The position numbers and the translations under genes are program-made. The notes below the pieces were generated by a model, which was not told the origin of the DNA, did not search any database, and saw nothing but the letters and a program-made list of their open reading frames with translations. From Paenibacillus etheri (GTDB lineage Bacteria; Bacillota; Bacilli; Paenibacillales; Paenibacillaceae), in NCBI RefSeq assembly GCF_001012825.1, contig NZ_LCZJ02000019.1, forward strand, positions 622,975 through 686,974: a stretch of 64,000 bases of DNA, given 5' to 3'. Shown here one piece after another: positions 40,792 to 49,396 of this stretch; the stretch's first letter is position 1; each line of letters starts with the position of its first letter.

Positions 40792-41325
40792 TTATCCATT
40801 ACAAAAATTAAAAATCATCTTTAATTCATCATCAAAAGACTTCTTACATTCTTCTTGAAAGCTATTACCCGTATATTCTTTTAATGTCTTTCTCCAAAAA
40901 TGCTGGGCTCTCCTATTTGTAGCTGTGGGATTGGTTTGCAGCTCCCATTTTCCAATATGAAGATTAAAAACCTCCTTAGCCGCACGTTCAGCGATTCCCT
41001 TACCTCGAAAGGGCCGCAGGATAAAGAATTCGTTTAAATAAAATTCACAACCTGGTGGTGTATATGGTGGTGTGGCTACTAATGCAAAGCCAGCAGGAAT
41101 TCCATCCACTTTTATTAAATAAGGATATAAAACCCCCGGCTTCCCCCACCATATGTCGAAGACTTTATTCTGTTCATTCAGCGTCTGTGTTTCATTATCC
41201 TCGTATACCCCGTATTGATTAGGAAGGTTCCCCCATATTTCTGATAGATCGTGTAAGTATAGTGGGTAGAGATTGTTAATCATAAACTTCGTCGTGCTGT
41301 CAGTTAATGTTATGGTGATATTCAT
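40792..41325 (-). CDS. GNAT-family N-acetyltransferase, second of a tandem pair
   Basis: A 177-residue acetyltransferase with the acetyl-CoA site FFILRPFRGKGIAERAAKEVF. The C-terminus has the AQHFWRKTLKEYTGNSF block shared with the gene upstream, so the two arose by tandem duplication. The start ATG 41325 overlaps the stop of the first copy by four bases (ATGA), with AGGAG upstream. The stop codon lies 16 bases from the tRNA-Phe scar. Substrate unknown. Confidence 0.85.
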   Translation of the reverse strand: MNITITLTDSTTKFMINNLYPLYLHDLSEIWGNLPNQYGVYEDNETQTLNEQNKVFDIWWGKPGVLYPYLIKVDGIPAGFALVATPPYTPPGCEFYLNEFFILRPFRGKGIAERAAKEVFNLHIGKWELQTNPTATNRRAQHFWRKTLKEYTGNSFQEECKKSFDDELKMIFNFCNG

Positions 41326-41822
41326 TTCGTTCGCTCTCTCCTATCGAATTCTTGAATATATTTATGGTGATCACTCAAATAACGTTCTGTATAGTTATCT
41401 TTTGTATACTCCTTAAGCACTTTTCTCCAAAATGCTATAGCGGGTTTATTATTTTCCATTTGTGCAAGCTTCCAATTAGCTTTAAACAAATCTAGTGTTT
41501 TGGTAGCGGCAGCCGTCCCTATTCCATTTCTTCTGTATTTCTGCAAAATCATAAAGTCAAAGATCACATGAGTTGGATCTGGGTCTGTGTCCAAGTTCTC
41601 AAAAAGAACAACCACAAATCCAACAATATATCCTGAAATCACAATCAGATAAGGATTCCATCGATGATCCCCTTCCCAAAAATAATCAATATTCACCTCG
41701 AATTCCCCATGCCGGTTCACATCTTGATCGGTAAATAAACTGAAATCATAATAGTAAAGCTGATATAGATTAGACAGTACCTCTTTATCTTCAACGGTTA
41801 CTGGAACAAGTTTAATTTCCAT
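41322..41822 (-). CDS. GNAT-family N-acetyltransferase, first of a tandem pair
   Basis: About 166 residues with the acetyl-CoA site FMILQKYRRNGIGTAAATKTL and the C-terminal AIAFWRKVLKEYTKDNYTE block that recurs in the downstream paralog. Two ATG codons follow GGAGGT closely (41825 and 41822); the second has the better spacing, so I use it. Function unknown; such pairs often modify small amines or ribosomal proteins. Confidence 0.85.
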   Translation of the reverse strand: MEIKLVPVTVEDKEVLSNLYQLYYYDFSLFTDQDVNRHGEFEVNIDYFWEGDHRWNPYLIVISGYIVGFVVVLFENLDTDPDPTHVIFDFMILQKYRRNGIGTAAATKTLDLFKANWKLAQMENNKPAIAFWRKVLKEYTKDNYTERYLSDHHKYIQEFDRRERTK

Positions 41823-41920
41823 CATACCTCCACGTTTTCTTCTTTATTGTCGTCACTTCTGTACTTAGTATAATCACGACTTCACTCTAGTTATATGCCA
41901 TATTTAATTTGAATTGAATT

Positions 41921-42076
41921 TTATATAAAGTCATTATTCATCAAAAATAAAGCTTTATCAAAGGCTGCTTGAATATCCTCCAATATATAGTCTGTGTCAC
42001 CATCAACATAAAAAGCGTTAGAGTACTTCTTCATTCTCGCCTTAAATCTTACGGATATAGTACAAACATCACGCAT
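41921..42076 (-). CDS. Small open frame, 51 residues, possible gene or remnant
   Basis: Minus-strand frame from ATG 42076 to TAA 41921. Composition is protein-like, with an amphipathic helix (YILEDIQAAFDKALFLMNN). No ribosome binding site precedes the ATG and the frame overlaps the promoter area of the divergent DUF2935 gene. It may be the C-terminal remnant of a longer gene. Unrecognised. Confidence 0.35.
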   Translation of the reverse strand: MRDVCTISVRFKARMKKYSNAFYVDGDTDYILEDIQAAFDKALFLMNNDFI

Positions 42077-42112
42077 ATTATAATTGTATAAAAATGGGAG
42101 GTGTGCTTTGAT

Positions 42113-42916
42113 ATGCCGGATCCTTTTGTATCGAGGTCTCTAGATGAAATAAGATTCTGGTCACGAATCATGAAAGAACACTCTTTTTTTCTTAAATTAG
42201 GATTTCGTTGTGAAGACACGCAACTAATTAATGAAGCGAACCATTTCTACGCCACATTCGAAGCCATAGAGAATAGATCCCTCGGATTTACTGTGGATTC
42301 TGATCCAGCAGTAATACGGAAGTTTAACGAGGAAGTTCATAGCGCGGCTTCACATATCTGGGCTTTCAAAAGGAAAATATTAGGATTAATTTTACGATGC
42401 AAACTTCCAGGTGGTACGAATTTCCCTTTATTAGTGGATCATGTCAGTAGGGAAGCCAATTATTTTAGAAATCGACTGGAAGAATTGAATCTAGGTAGGT
42501 TAGATCCTTTACCTGACGCAATTATCAATGAAAATGTCTTCTTTCTACGTATAATGGCGGACCATGCCAAATTCATTGGACATTTATTGGACCCCTCTGA
42601 GCGTCAACTCGTTGAACAAGCGAGAAATTTCAGCCATGATTTCGATACATTGTTATATCAAGCTATTGATCTTAGTTCCATGCGTCCTCAATCCCAAACT
42701 AAACCCCTACTAAGTCAGCAACTTGACGAGAATAAAGTTTCGGTTAAATCCCTCCGTGATTTTAAGAAAACGGCGCGGGATCTTATTGAGGAATGCCGAA
42801 TAAAAAGCATCATCCATCCACTTCTTGCGGATCATGTATTCCGAGAAGCGGAAAGATTCCTCTATATTATTGATGCATTTGAAGCCTCTTTGAATATGAA
42901 TAAACAAATCGTATAG
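42113..42916 (+). CDS. DUF2935 family protein
   Basis: A 267-residue helical protein with two copies of the DUF2935 unit: the first starts SLDEIRFWSRIMKEHSFFLKLGF, and the second has NENVFFLRIMADHAKFIGHLLD with ADHVFREAERFL at the end. The repeated E..FW..IM..H pattern suggests a metal-binding four-helix bundle like ferritin. The function is unknown. GGGAGGTG lies nine bases before ATG 42113; a GTG at 42101 lies within that site. It is divergent from the 41921-42076 frame. Confidence 0.8.
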   Translation: MPDPFVSRSLDEIRFWSRIMKEHSFFLKLGFRCEDTQLINEANHFYATFEAIENRSLGFTVDSDPAVIRKFNEEVHSAASHIWAFKRKILGLILRCKLPGGTNFPLLVDHVSREANYFRNRLEELNLGRLDPLPDAIINENVFFLRIMADHAKFIGHLLDPSERQLVEQARNFSHDFDTLLYQAIDLSSMRPQSQTKPLLSQQLDENKVSVKSLRDFKKTARDLIEECRIKSIIHPLLADHVFREAERFLYIIDAFEASLNMNKQIV

Positions 42917-42926
42917 CATTTCATAT

Positions 42927-42980
42927 TTAATGGATAGGGCGACTACTTGTATCAAAAATACAGGTTGTCGCCCTATCCGT
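42927..42980 (+). terminator. Terminator of the DUF2935 gene
   Basis: GGATAGGGCGAC and GTCGCCCTATCC form a perfect 12-bp stem with an inner TGTAT/ATACA hairpin; the T-rich GTCTTTAT follows. Confidence 0.85.
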
Positions 42981-43148
42981 CTTTATATTTGAATTCGTTT
43001 GTTTCGGTGATCCACCCCAAAGCTTTTTAAAAATAGTTGGTATTTGCGAAGAAACAATTTATAGTAAAACTCAGGAGGAATCAGGAATTTTATGGAATGC
43101 AAGATTACTTCGAGTGACTACAAAATCAAACGATAAGGAGGATTGCAA

Positions 43149-43946
43149 ATGAAAAGGTTAAGTCAATGTTTTATACTTTGTACTATTATTTTTGCTTTAA
43201 TAATGCCATCCAATGTTTTTGCTGCAGATAAGAAATTGTTTAACGATGCGAGTATTACTTTGTCTAGTGATGTTATTCCCGTGGGTGGAACTACAAAAAT
43301 AAAAATTCGTTTACTAGCTGAAATGACCAGTCTTACATATGCAAAATTGACACCTGAAGTTTCTGATGAATCCATACTTACCATTGAATTGGATGGATAT
43401 TCAGATTATATTATTACAGGCGTTCAAGAAGGTTCTGCAGAAGTAGTCTTCAACATTCCTGGCTGGAATGAAGAAAGATATCCAATTACTGTCCTATCCA
43501 GGGCTGCTTACGAAGAAAAGATGAAAACGCCACAAGAAGTAATAGATTTCACAACCTATTCTAATCAGATAGCAGCTATTGTTAAATATGACGAAATTGC
43601 TAGTGAGGCATATGATAAGAACAGAATAGACACAGGTACCAATAGAAAGCAACGCTACACAGCCTTTAATAATGTGATCCTTCCTAATTATACCAAATTA
43701 GTAGTAGAAGCAAAAAAAATTAAAGCACCAAATCCAGAATTACAGGCTTTACATGAAATCTATTTAAAAGCGCTTAAGACGCAACTAGAAGCAATAACAA
43801 TGATGAAAGAGGGCCTGTACAAAACAAAAATTTCTAGCACAGCTTTTAATGCCGCAAATAAAAAGATGGGTGAAGGCGTGAAGTATGAAGGACAGTTTGT
43901 AGATGGGATCAATAAATATCAGAAAAAGTATGGTATTCAAGATTGA
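43149..43946 (+). CDS. Secreted protein of unknown function
   Basis: About 265 residues with a signal peptide (cleavage after NVFAA, about residue 26). The first 100 mature residues look like a beta-sandwich (SDVIPVGGTTKIKIRL, GSAEVVFNIP), similar to a Ig-like/BIG domain; residues 125-265 form a helical, charged module. No motif recognised. ATG 43149 has AAGGAGG seven bases upstream; a TTG at 43143 is inside the spacer. A bidirectional terminator lies after it. Confidence 0.7.
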   Translation: MKRLSQCFILCTIIFALIMPSNVFAADKKLFNDASITLSSDVIPVGGTTKIKIRLLAEMTSLTYAKLTPEVSDESILTIELDGYSDYIITGVQEGSAEVVFNIPGWNEERYPITVLSRAAYEEKMKTPQEVIDFTTYSNQIAAIVKYDEIASEAYDKNRIDTGTNRKQRYTAFNNVILPNYTKLVVEAKKIKAPNPELQALHEIYLKALKTQLEAITMMKEGLYKTKISSTAFNAANKKMGEGVKYEGQFVDGINKYQKKYGIQD

Positions 43947-43962
43947 TTTATAATTAAATCCC

Positions 43963-43998
43963 AAAAGCCACGTCAGAACTTCCTCTAACGTGGCTTTT
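43963..43998. terminator. Bidirectional terminator between two converging small genes
   Basis: AAAAGCCACGT and ACGTGGCTTTT form a perfect 11-bp stem with T-runs outward on both strands. Confidence 0.85.
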
Positions 43999-44007
43999 GA
44001 CTTGTAG

Positions 44008-44274
44008 CTATTTTTTTGTGTAAACAATCTTCTTAATACTATCCCTCGAAAGGTAATATTCATCTGAAAGCTGATCAACGGTTGCACCAACAGCAAACCT
44101 TAGACAGATCTCAATGTTTCTAGATCTCAAGTACTTTCTGCTCCCTGACTTTTCGCCCCATTTTACATGTGATTCTTCAGGCTTTGGGATATAAACCAAA
44201 CCACCATTAATATATTTCTGAATTTCCTCTAATAATTCTTTTGGAAAAATTGTATCTGCATTTACATATTTCAT
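44008..44274 (-). CDS. CD3324 family protein
   Basis: An 88-residue protein that matches the CD3324 family in full: N-terminal MKYVNADTIFPKELLEEIQKY, central IPKPEESHVKWGEKSGSR and a C-terminal helix-turn-helix-like LSDEYYLSRDSIKKIVYTKK. The family resembles Mor-type DNA-binding proteins, so a regulatory role is likely but unproven. AAGGAG lies ten bases before the ATG. The upstream gap (44275-44463) contains the palindrome CAGTGCACTG (about 44344-44353) and AGTCTAGACT, but no other gene. Confidence 0.8.
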   Translation of the reverse strand: MKYVNADTIFPKELLEEIQKYINGGLVYIPKPEESHVKWGEKSGSRKYLRSRNIEICLRFAVGATVDQLSDEYYLSRDSIKKIVYTKK

Positions 44275-44463
44275 AATCGCTCTGCTCCTTAAACTTTTTA
44301 TGAGTTTGAAGGTAGCAAAGTCTATTCTAAAAACAACAATGCACAGTGCACTGGCGGTAAATCAAATTTTATTCGCTCTATACAAACAACCGCCGTTGTT
44401 TATAGTCTAGACTTTGCATAGAGCTTATCGCTAATTTTCTCACTATTGTACGCCCTCCTTTGT

Positions 44464-45858
44464 TTAATGTGTAATTACTTGTTCCACAATGCGCTCAGCT
44501 GTCTTCTCTCCATTTGCAATACAATCGGGAATACCCACACCATAATAAGAACATCCAGCAAGGATTACATTCGGATAATGAACTGCAATCTTCTTCTCTA
44601 AGGATACTACAATCTCGTGATGACGTATGTGGTAATTTGGCATAACATCATGCCATTTGGTCACATCGTGGGTAACTGGCTGCCCAGTAATTCCAAGACT
44701 GGTCTGTATATCATTCAACGCCACCTTTAATAATTCCTCTTCTGAAAACTTAATCAAGGACTCATAATGCGGCCCTGAGCTTTTATAAAAGAGTCTGACA
44801 AGCAGACGTTGTTGTCCAGACGTGTGCTCCCACTTGCGGCTTGTCCATGTACAAGCATTACATATAACATCATCACTGTTGGCTGTTATGAACCCTGTAC
44901 CATTCGCTGGCAGCTGACTGTCAGGGATATCAAACCCTAGATATACACTAATCATAGAGCTGTTAAACAACTGATTGAAATCTTCATTCAGCGCTTCGTC
45001 TTGGAGTAATGCTTGTGCAGTAGAATGCATTGTTCCTAGTACGATAAAATCACTGTCCAAGATTCGTCCATCTGCCAGTGTTACTCGGTACCGTTCTCCA
45101 TCCTTTGCAATACGCTCGGCACGAATCCCTTTGATGATCTCTGTATCGGACAGCTGTTCTTCCATGGCATCAATCAGAGCAGATACGCCACCCTTAAAAG
45201 ACATAAACTTCTTATCTCCGTTCCCCTGGAATTTAGCCTTATTCGCGGACAATCCCTGAATAATACTGCCATATTCATTCTTATAATCAATCAAGTAAGG
45301 AAGGGTCGAGGCAATGGTAAGTTCACTCAATTTCCCGGAATAAACGCCTGAAAGGACAGGTGATATTTGCTTCTCGACAAGTTCTTTTCCTAAGAAAGCC
45401 TCTAGAAAATCACCTACAGAATCATTTTTCGTAAAACGACTATTCGGAGTATAGAAATCTTTAAGTGCTTCAACTTTACCTTCAGCAGAGATCAAATCTG
45501 TAGTAGCAAGCGATTCAATACTGAGAGGGATGCCAAAGACTGCATCTTTAGGAATTTGCTTCAGCTTACCTTCTGTGTAGATGTATGAGATTCCTGTCGC
45601 GTTATATACAACCTCATCCTGAATGCCTAATTCTTCAATCAATGGGGCAACATTCGTTTTGCGAGTAACAATAGAATCAGCACCTGATTCCATGATGAAG
45701 TCTTCCTGCTGAAGTGTTCTGATTTTGCCGCCCAGTCTATCGCTGGCTTCAACCAAAATGATTTTTAGATCCAATTTATTATGCTGTATAGATTTCTGTA
45801 AATAGTAAGCGGTAGACAATCCAGTAATTCCCCCGCCAATCACGACGACCGTTCTCAA
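44464..45858 (-). CDS. hemY: Protoporphyrinogen/coproporphyrinogen III oxidase (HemY/CgoX)
   Basis: A 464-residue FAD enzyme of heme synthesis. The N-terminal FAD motif is VVVIGGGITGLSTAYYL, followed by VEASDRLGGKIRT and the C-terminal NVILAGCSYYGVGIPDCIANGEKTA block typical of the family. In Firmicutes it oxidises coproporphyrinogen III to coproporphyrin III. The start is probably TTG 45858, with AGGTG seven bases upstream; that gives MRTVVVIGGG, as in homologs, while ATG 45900 lacks a site. A promoter with TTATTA and TATAAT at 17 bp lies at 45909-45937. The usual hemE/hemH partners are not adjacent. Confidence 0.9.
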   Translation of the reverse strand: MRTVVVIGGGITGLSTAYYLQKSIQHNKLDLKIILVEASDRLGGKIRTLQQEDFIMESGADSIVTRKTNVAPLIEELGIQDEVVYNATGISYIYTEGKLKQIPKDAVFGIPLSIESLATTDLISAEGKVEALKDFYTPNSRFTKNDSVGDFLEAFLGKELVEKQISPVLSGVYSGKLSELTIASTLPYLIDYKNEYGSIIQGLSANKAKFQGNGDKKFMSFKGGVSALIDAMEEQLSDTEIIKGIRAERIAKDGERYRVTLADGRILDSDFIVLGTMHSTAQALLQDEALNEDFNQLFNSSMISVYLGFDIPDSQLPANGTGFITANSDDVICNACTWTSRKWEHTSGQQRLLVRLFYKSSGPHYESLIKFSEEELLKVALNDIQTSLGITGQPVTHDVTKWHDVMPNYHIRHHEIVVSLEKKIAVHYPNVILAGCSYYGVGIPDCIANGEKTAERIVEQVITH

Positions 45859-45908
45859 GTGTTGACACCTGCCTCTAAAGTTATAATCTGTTAAATTCAA
45901 TTGAATAC

Positions 45909-45937
45909 ATTATATCATAGGGATTTATAAGTAATAA
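45909..45937 (-). promoter_or_regulatory. SigA-type promoter of hemY
   Basis: -35 TTATTA (45937-45932) and -10 TATAAT (45914-45909) on the minus strand with 17-bp spacing, 51 bases before the TTG start. Confidence 0.6.
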
Positions 45938-45961
45938 CATACCGTTCGTGTCATATATGAC

Positions 45962-45990
45962 ACAAAATATCCCCACAAAGTGGGGATTTG
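45962..45990 (-). terminator. Terminator of the FtsX-like permease gene
   Basis: ATCCCCAC and GTGGGGAT, perfect 8-bp stem around TTT, with ATTTTG after it on the minus strand, 30 bases after the permease stop. Confidence 0.6.
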
Positions 45991-46017
45991 CTTCGATGCG
46001 ATATTCGCGGCTAATCT

Positions 46018-48621
46018 TTATATATTCTCTTGTTTTAAAGCATCAATAATATTCTCCTTCTTCACTTTTGAACTGGAGTACAGCATAGCAGAGCTAACGA
46101 TGATAAAGACTGCGACTATGACATACAAGATACTCATCCATGGAAGTGCGAATCCATAGGAGAAACTACTCATCATGGATCTATAGATCAAGTACATCAG
46201 GACTATGCTTATCGGAAGCCCGTAAAGTAATGATTTTATCCCATAGAAGATACTTTCATAATTAATCATTTTATTAAAACCATTTGGAGTCATCCCTACG
46301 GACTTCAGCATCGCAAACTCTCTTTTACGAAGTGATATGCTAGTTGAAATCGTATTGAAAATATTCGCAATCGATATTAATGTAATCAAAGCAATAAAAC
46401 CATAGGTGAAAATAGACATTAACATGATCATCTGCTCACTATTTTGTCTATTCTGATACACATTTTGAACATAAACATTCCGCTCTTTCATTTCCTCGAT
46501 GGCCTGTTGTGTCGCTAATGGATCTGAGCTGTTCAGGTTAAGTCGGCTTTGAATATCTTTACGCATCGTATCATTTGTTAATTGATCGAAGACTTGTTCC
46601 GAGACGATGATGTTTAATCCACCCACCAATGCTGAATGAACACCCATAGGACGCTTATCAGTTAATGCGACGATTTCTACTGGTGGTAATTTCGTCTCTT
46701 TTTCTGTATCCCAATCCGTATAAATTAAATCAAGCTTCTGGCCGATTTCTGAATGAAGAGCTTTGGTCTCAATAATCTTTTTGGCGTTCTCATCCTCAAA
46801 GGTGACCGTATCATTCACAATAGCAGACATCTGATTGAGATCTGTTAATTGTTCATAACTTACACCGACCGATTCTGCATAGGTTCTCAAGCTCTGTTCA
46901 TTTAGTGCATGGATCTGAATGTAGTAAGGATATTTCCCGTTCTTTAAAATACTGCTATCCTTCTCCACGGTCTCTTGCAATTCTTTTGTTATATCTTTTT
47001 CATCAATCCATGAACTCAAACTTAGTTCCCTGACCACATTATATTCCGTTATATTAGGTAAGGCAGATATCGATTTCGTCAGCCGAGCTACTTTTTGAGC
47101 GTCCTCAGTCCCCATATAGACTTGGATATCATAGTTCAAACCATCCTGTGAGAGTTCTACCGACTTTCTCATATTCGTAGTGAACGAAGATACGGATAAA
47201 AACAAAACGATACTAATGACAAGTGAGAATACAGTCGCTTGGTACCTGCGTTTATTTCTCTTTAAATTCTTCAAACCAATCTCTGCTTCAATTCCAAACA
47301 ACTTGCGAACGAACTTGGATGTTTTCACCGCTTTACCAGAGAGCTTAACATCGGTTGTTTGTCTGATCGCATCAATTGCCGATATCTTTGAAGCTTTTCG
47401 GGCTGGAAGATAGGTGGATATAAAAATCGTCATAATTGAAACCACACAAGCGGTTAGAAGGGATAGAGGTGTAACAACCAACGTTAATTTCTCTGTTATC
47501 CCTAATACATCTTGAATCATCGAATTGATAAACATAAAAGTGATCCCGATTCCTGTAATTCCGCAAATGATCCCAATAGGGATACTAATTAAACCGATGA
47601 TCATTCCTTCAAAAAACACCGAATTCTGCTTCTGCCTCTTTGTAGCACCTACGCTGGAGAGCATTCCTAAATGACGTGCACGTTCCGAGACAGAAATCGC
47701 GAAAGCATTATAGATTAAAGAAACAGAGCCAATGATAATCACAGTCATAACGATGACTGACAATGAAAGAAGTGTGTTACGCAAGCCATCGTTATTCGTC
47801 ACACCATAATAGCGGAGCAGACTATTATTATAAGAGATCGACTCGATATTGTTTTCTTGTGCCAATTCCTCTGCATGCTTGTATATGGTGCTATCCACCT
47901 TATTTAATACAACCGTCGCTGTAGTTTTTTCAGCTGCTCCAATCAAACTTTCATCCACATAACTTAGAGCAGTATAACCCGGGGACCATGTTGGTTCCCA
48001 AGTAGGGCGCTTTATCACTCCTACAATCGTGTAGTTCATTGGTTTTTTATGAATGATCTCTTCATTCAGGGCATCATCTTCAGTCCGTAATCGTTCGTTC
48101 TGAGATAAGGGTTGACCACTATTTTTATCATCCCTAGTGACTCGCTCTCCGACATCGAGAGTTAACGTTTCACCAATCTTGTAGGTTACTTTAGCATTCT
48201 TTGCAATTTCCTCAGAAATGACTACTTCATAGTTAGTCTTCGGGAGTCTTCCTTCCAGAAGTTCAATCGGAAATTGTTTAAAACCAGCTGCATTATATTC
48301 CTTGATATACCAATAGGGCTTGTTCTCATTCTGTCCCCCCACTAAAGGAGCATAGCCACGATCATTTGAGATAACAAGTGCTTTCGTTGCATCATCCGCT
48401 TCTATCGCTTCAAGCTGAGCTTTAGTAACATTTCTGTATTGGACATGCCATTCTCCATTTGTCGAGATACTCTGCTTCTTCATTAATTCCATAAAAGAAT
48501 AACCAAGCGTTGCCACAGCCGTCACCATAGCCACAGAAATGATAACTCCAATGATAGTAACCATGGTTCTTCGTTTATTTTGTTTCAAATGTCTAAGCGT
48601 TAATTTATTTACGATATTCAC
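46018..48621 (-). CDS. FtsX/MacB-type ABC transporter permease (duplicated)
   Basis: An 867-residue permease with two FtsX units, each with a membrane anchor helix, a large extracellular domain (about 45-285 and 480-745) and three further helices (SVSLIYNAFAISVSERARHLGMLSSVGATKR-like motifs after each). This double layout resembles duplicated MacB/LolC-type permeases and not the ten-helix BceB type. With the ATPase downstream in the operon order it forms an exporter of, probably, peptides or lipophilic compounds. GTG start at 48621 overlaps the ATPase stop by four bases and has GAGGTGA seven bases upstream. Confidence 0.85.
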   Translation of the reverse strand: MNIVNKLTLRHLKQNKRRTMVTIIGVIISVAMVTAVATLGYSFMELMKKQSISTNGEWHVQYRNVTKAQLEAIEADDATKALVISNDRGYAPLVGGQNENKPYWYIKEYNAAGFKQFPIELLEGRLPKTNYEVVISEEIAKNAKVTYKIGETLTLDVGERVTRDDKNSGQPLSQNERLRTEDDALNEEIIHKKPMNYTIVGVIKRPTWEPTWSPGYTALSYVDESLIGAAEKTTATVVLNKVDSTIYKHAEELAQENNIESISYNNSLLRYYGVTNNDGLRNTLLSLSVIVMTVIIIGSVSLIYNAFAISVSERARHLGMLSSVGATKRQKQNSVFFEGMIIGLISIPIGIICGITGIGITFMFINSMIQDVLGITEKLTLVVTPLSLLTACVVSIMTIFISTYLPARKASKISAIDAIRQTTDVKLSGKAVKTSKFVRKLFGIEAEIGLKNLKRNKRRYQATVFSLVISIVLFLSVSSFTTNMRKSVELSQDGLNYDIQVYMGTEDAQKVARLTKSISALPNITEYNVVRELSLSSWIDEKDITKELQETVEKDSSILKNGKYPYYIQIHALNEQSLRTYAESVGVSYEQLTDLNQMSAIVNDTVTFEDENAKKIIETKALHSEIGQKLDLIYTDWDTEKETKLPPVEIVALTDKRPMGVHSALVGGLNIIVSEQVFDQLTNDTMRKDIQSRLNLNSSDPLATQQAIEEMKERNVYVQNVYQNRQNSEQMIMLMSIFTYGFIALITLISIANIFNTISTSISLRKREFAMLKSVGMTPNGFNKMINYESIFYGIKSLLYGLPISIVLMYLIYRSMMSSFSYGFALPWMSILYVIVAVFIIVSSAMLYSSSKVKKENIIDALKQENI

Positions 48622-49301
48622 GGACGAATCACCTCATCTTTGGCGATCCTTCCATCTTCAATGGTAATGACTCGATCCGCTTGCAGTGCAATCCGTTCAT
48701 CATGAGTAATGACAATCAGCGTTTGATTATACGTTTTATTAAACATCTTTAATAAATCAATAATTTCACTACTGTTCTTACTATCCAGATTACCGGTTGG
48801 CTCATCTGCCAGCATGATTGCAGGATTACTAATTAACGCTCTGCCAATCGAAACCCGCTGTTGTTGCCCGCCTGAGAGCTGATTCGGGAGATGATTTAAG
48901 CGATTCTCCAAATTTAAGGCCTTTACGGTATCCGCAAATTGTTTCTTATCTACCTTGTGCTGATCAAGCAGTAAAGGGAGTGTGATGTTCTCTTCGACCG
49001 TAAGTACCGGTATAAGATTATAGAATTGATAAATTAGCCCAATTTGTCTGCGTCTAAAGATCGCCAGCTGTGTTTCATTCAATTCATAAATATCCGTGTT
49101 ATCTACGAACACTTTTCCGCTTGTCGGTCTATCCACCCCACCTAATAAGTGCAGAATGGTCGATTTCCCGGATCCAGATGGCCCGATAATCGCTACGAAT
49201 TCCCCTTTTTTAATCGAAAAAGATACATCATCCAGTGCCTTTACCGCTGTTTCGCCTTTTCCATATGTTTTAGACAGATGTTCAATCTTTAAAATGTCCA
49301 T
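48618..49301 (-). CDS. ABC transporter ATP-binding protein (LolD/MacB type)
   Basis: A 227-residue ATPase: Walker A GPSGSGKST, Q-loop in QIGLIYQFYNLIPVLT, signature LSGGQQQRVSIGRAL, Walker B IMLADEPTGNLD and switch His in VITHDERIA. It pairs with the FtsX permease. The promoter region upstream holds three direct repeats for the response regulator encoded by the preceding gene (49345-49372). GGAGGT lies six bases before the ATG. Confidence 0.9.
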   Translation of the reverse strand: MDILKIEHLSKTYGKGETAVKALDDVSFSIKKGEFVAIIGPSGSGKSTILHLLGGVDRPTSGKVFVDNTDIYELNETQLAIFRRRQIGLIYQFYNLIPVLTVEENITLPLLLDQHKVDKKQFADTVKALNLENRLNHLPNQLSGGQQQRVSIGRALISNPAIMLADEPTGNLDSKNSSEIIDLLKMFNKTYNQTLIVITHDERIALQADRVITIEDGRIAKDEVIRP

Positions 49302-49329
49302 TGTTAGACCTCCATTTGTTGATGAGATC

Positions 49330-49384
49330 AGTATATCTGTCTACAATGACTATCCAGTGACTCTAAAGTGACATTCTAGTCACT
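49330..49384 (-). promoter_or_regulatory. Response-regulator boxes and promoter of the ABC exporter
   Basis: On the minus strand GTCACT, GTCACT and GTCATT start exactly 11 bp apart (plus-strand AGTGAC at 49367 and 49356, AATGAC at 49345), and an inverted copy follows at 49379-49384. The -10 TATACT (49335-49330) is downstream, with a poor -35, as at activator-dependent OmpR-family promoters. Confidence 0.7.
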
Positions 49385-49396
49385 AAGCCATAAGTG

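Noticed and set aside
44344-44353. CAGTGCACTG palindrome between CD3324 and hemY
   Set aside because: 10 bp only; no further support, so noted inside the CD3324 entry and not listed as an operator.
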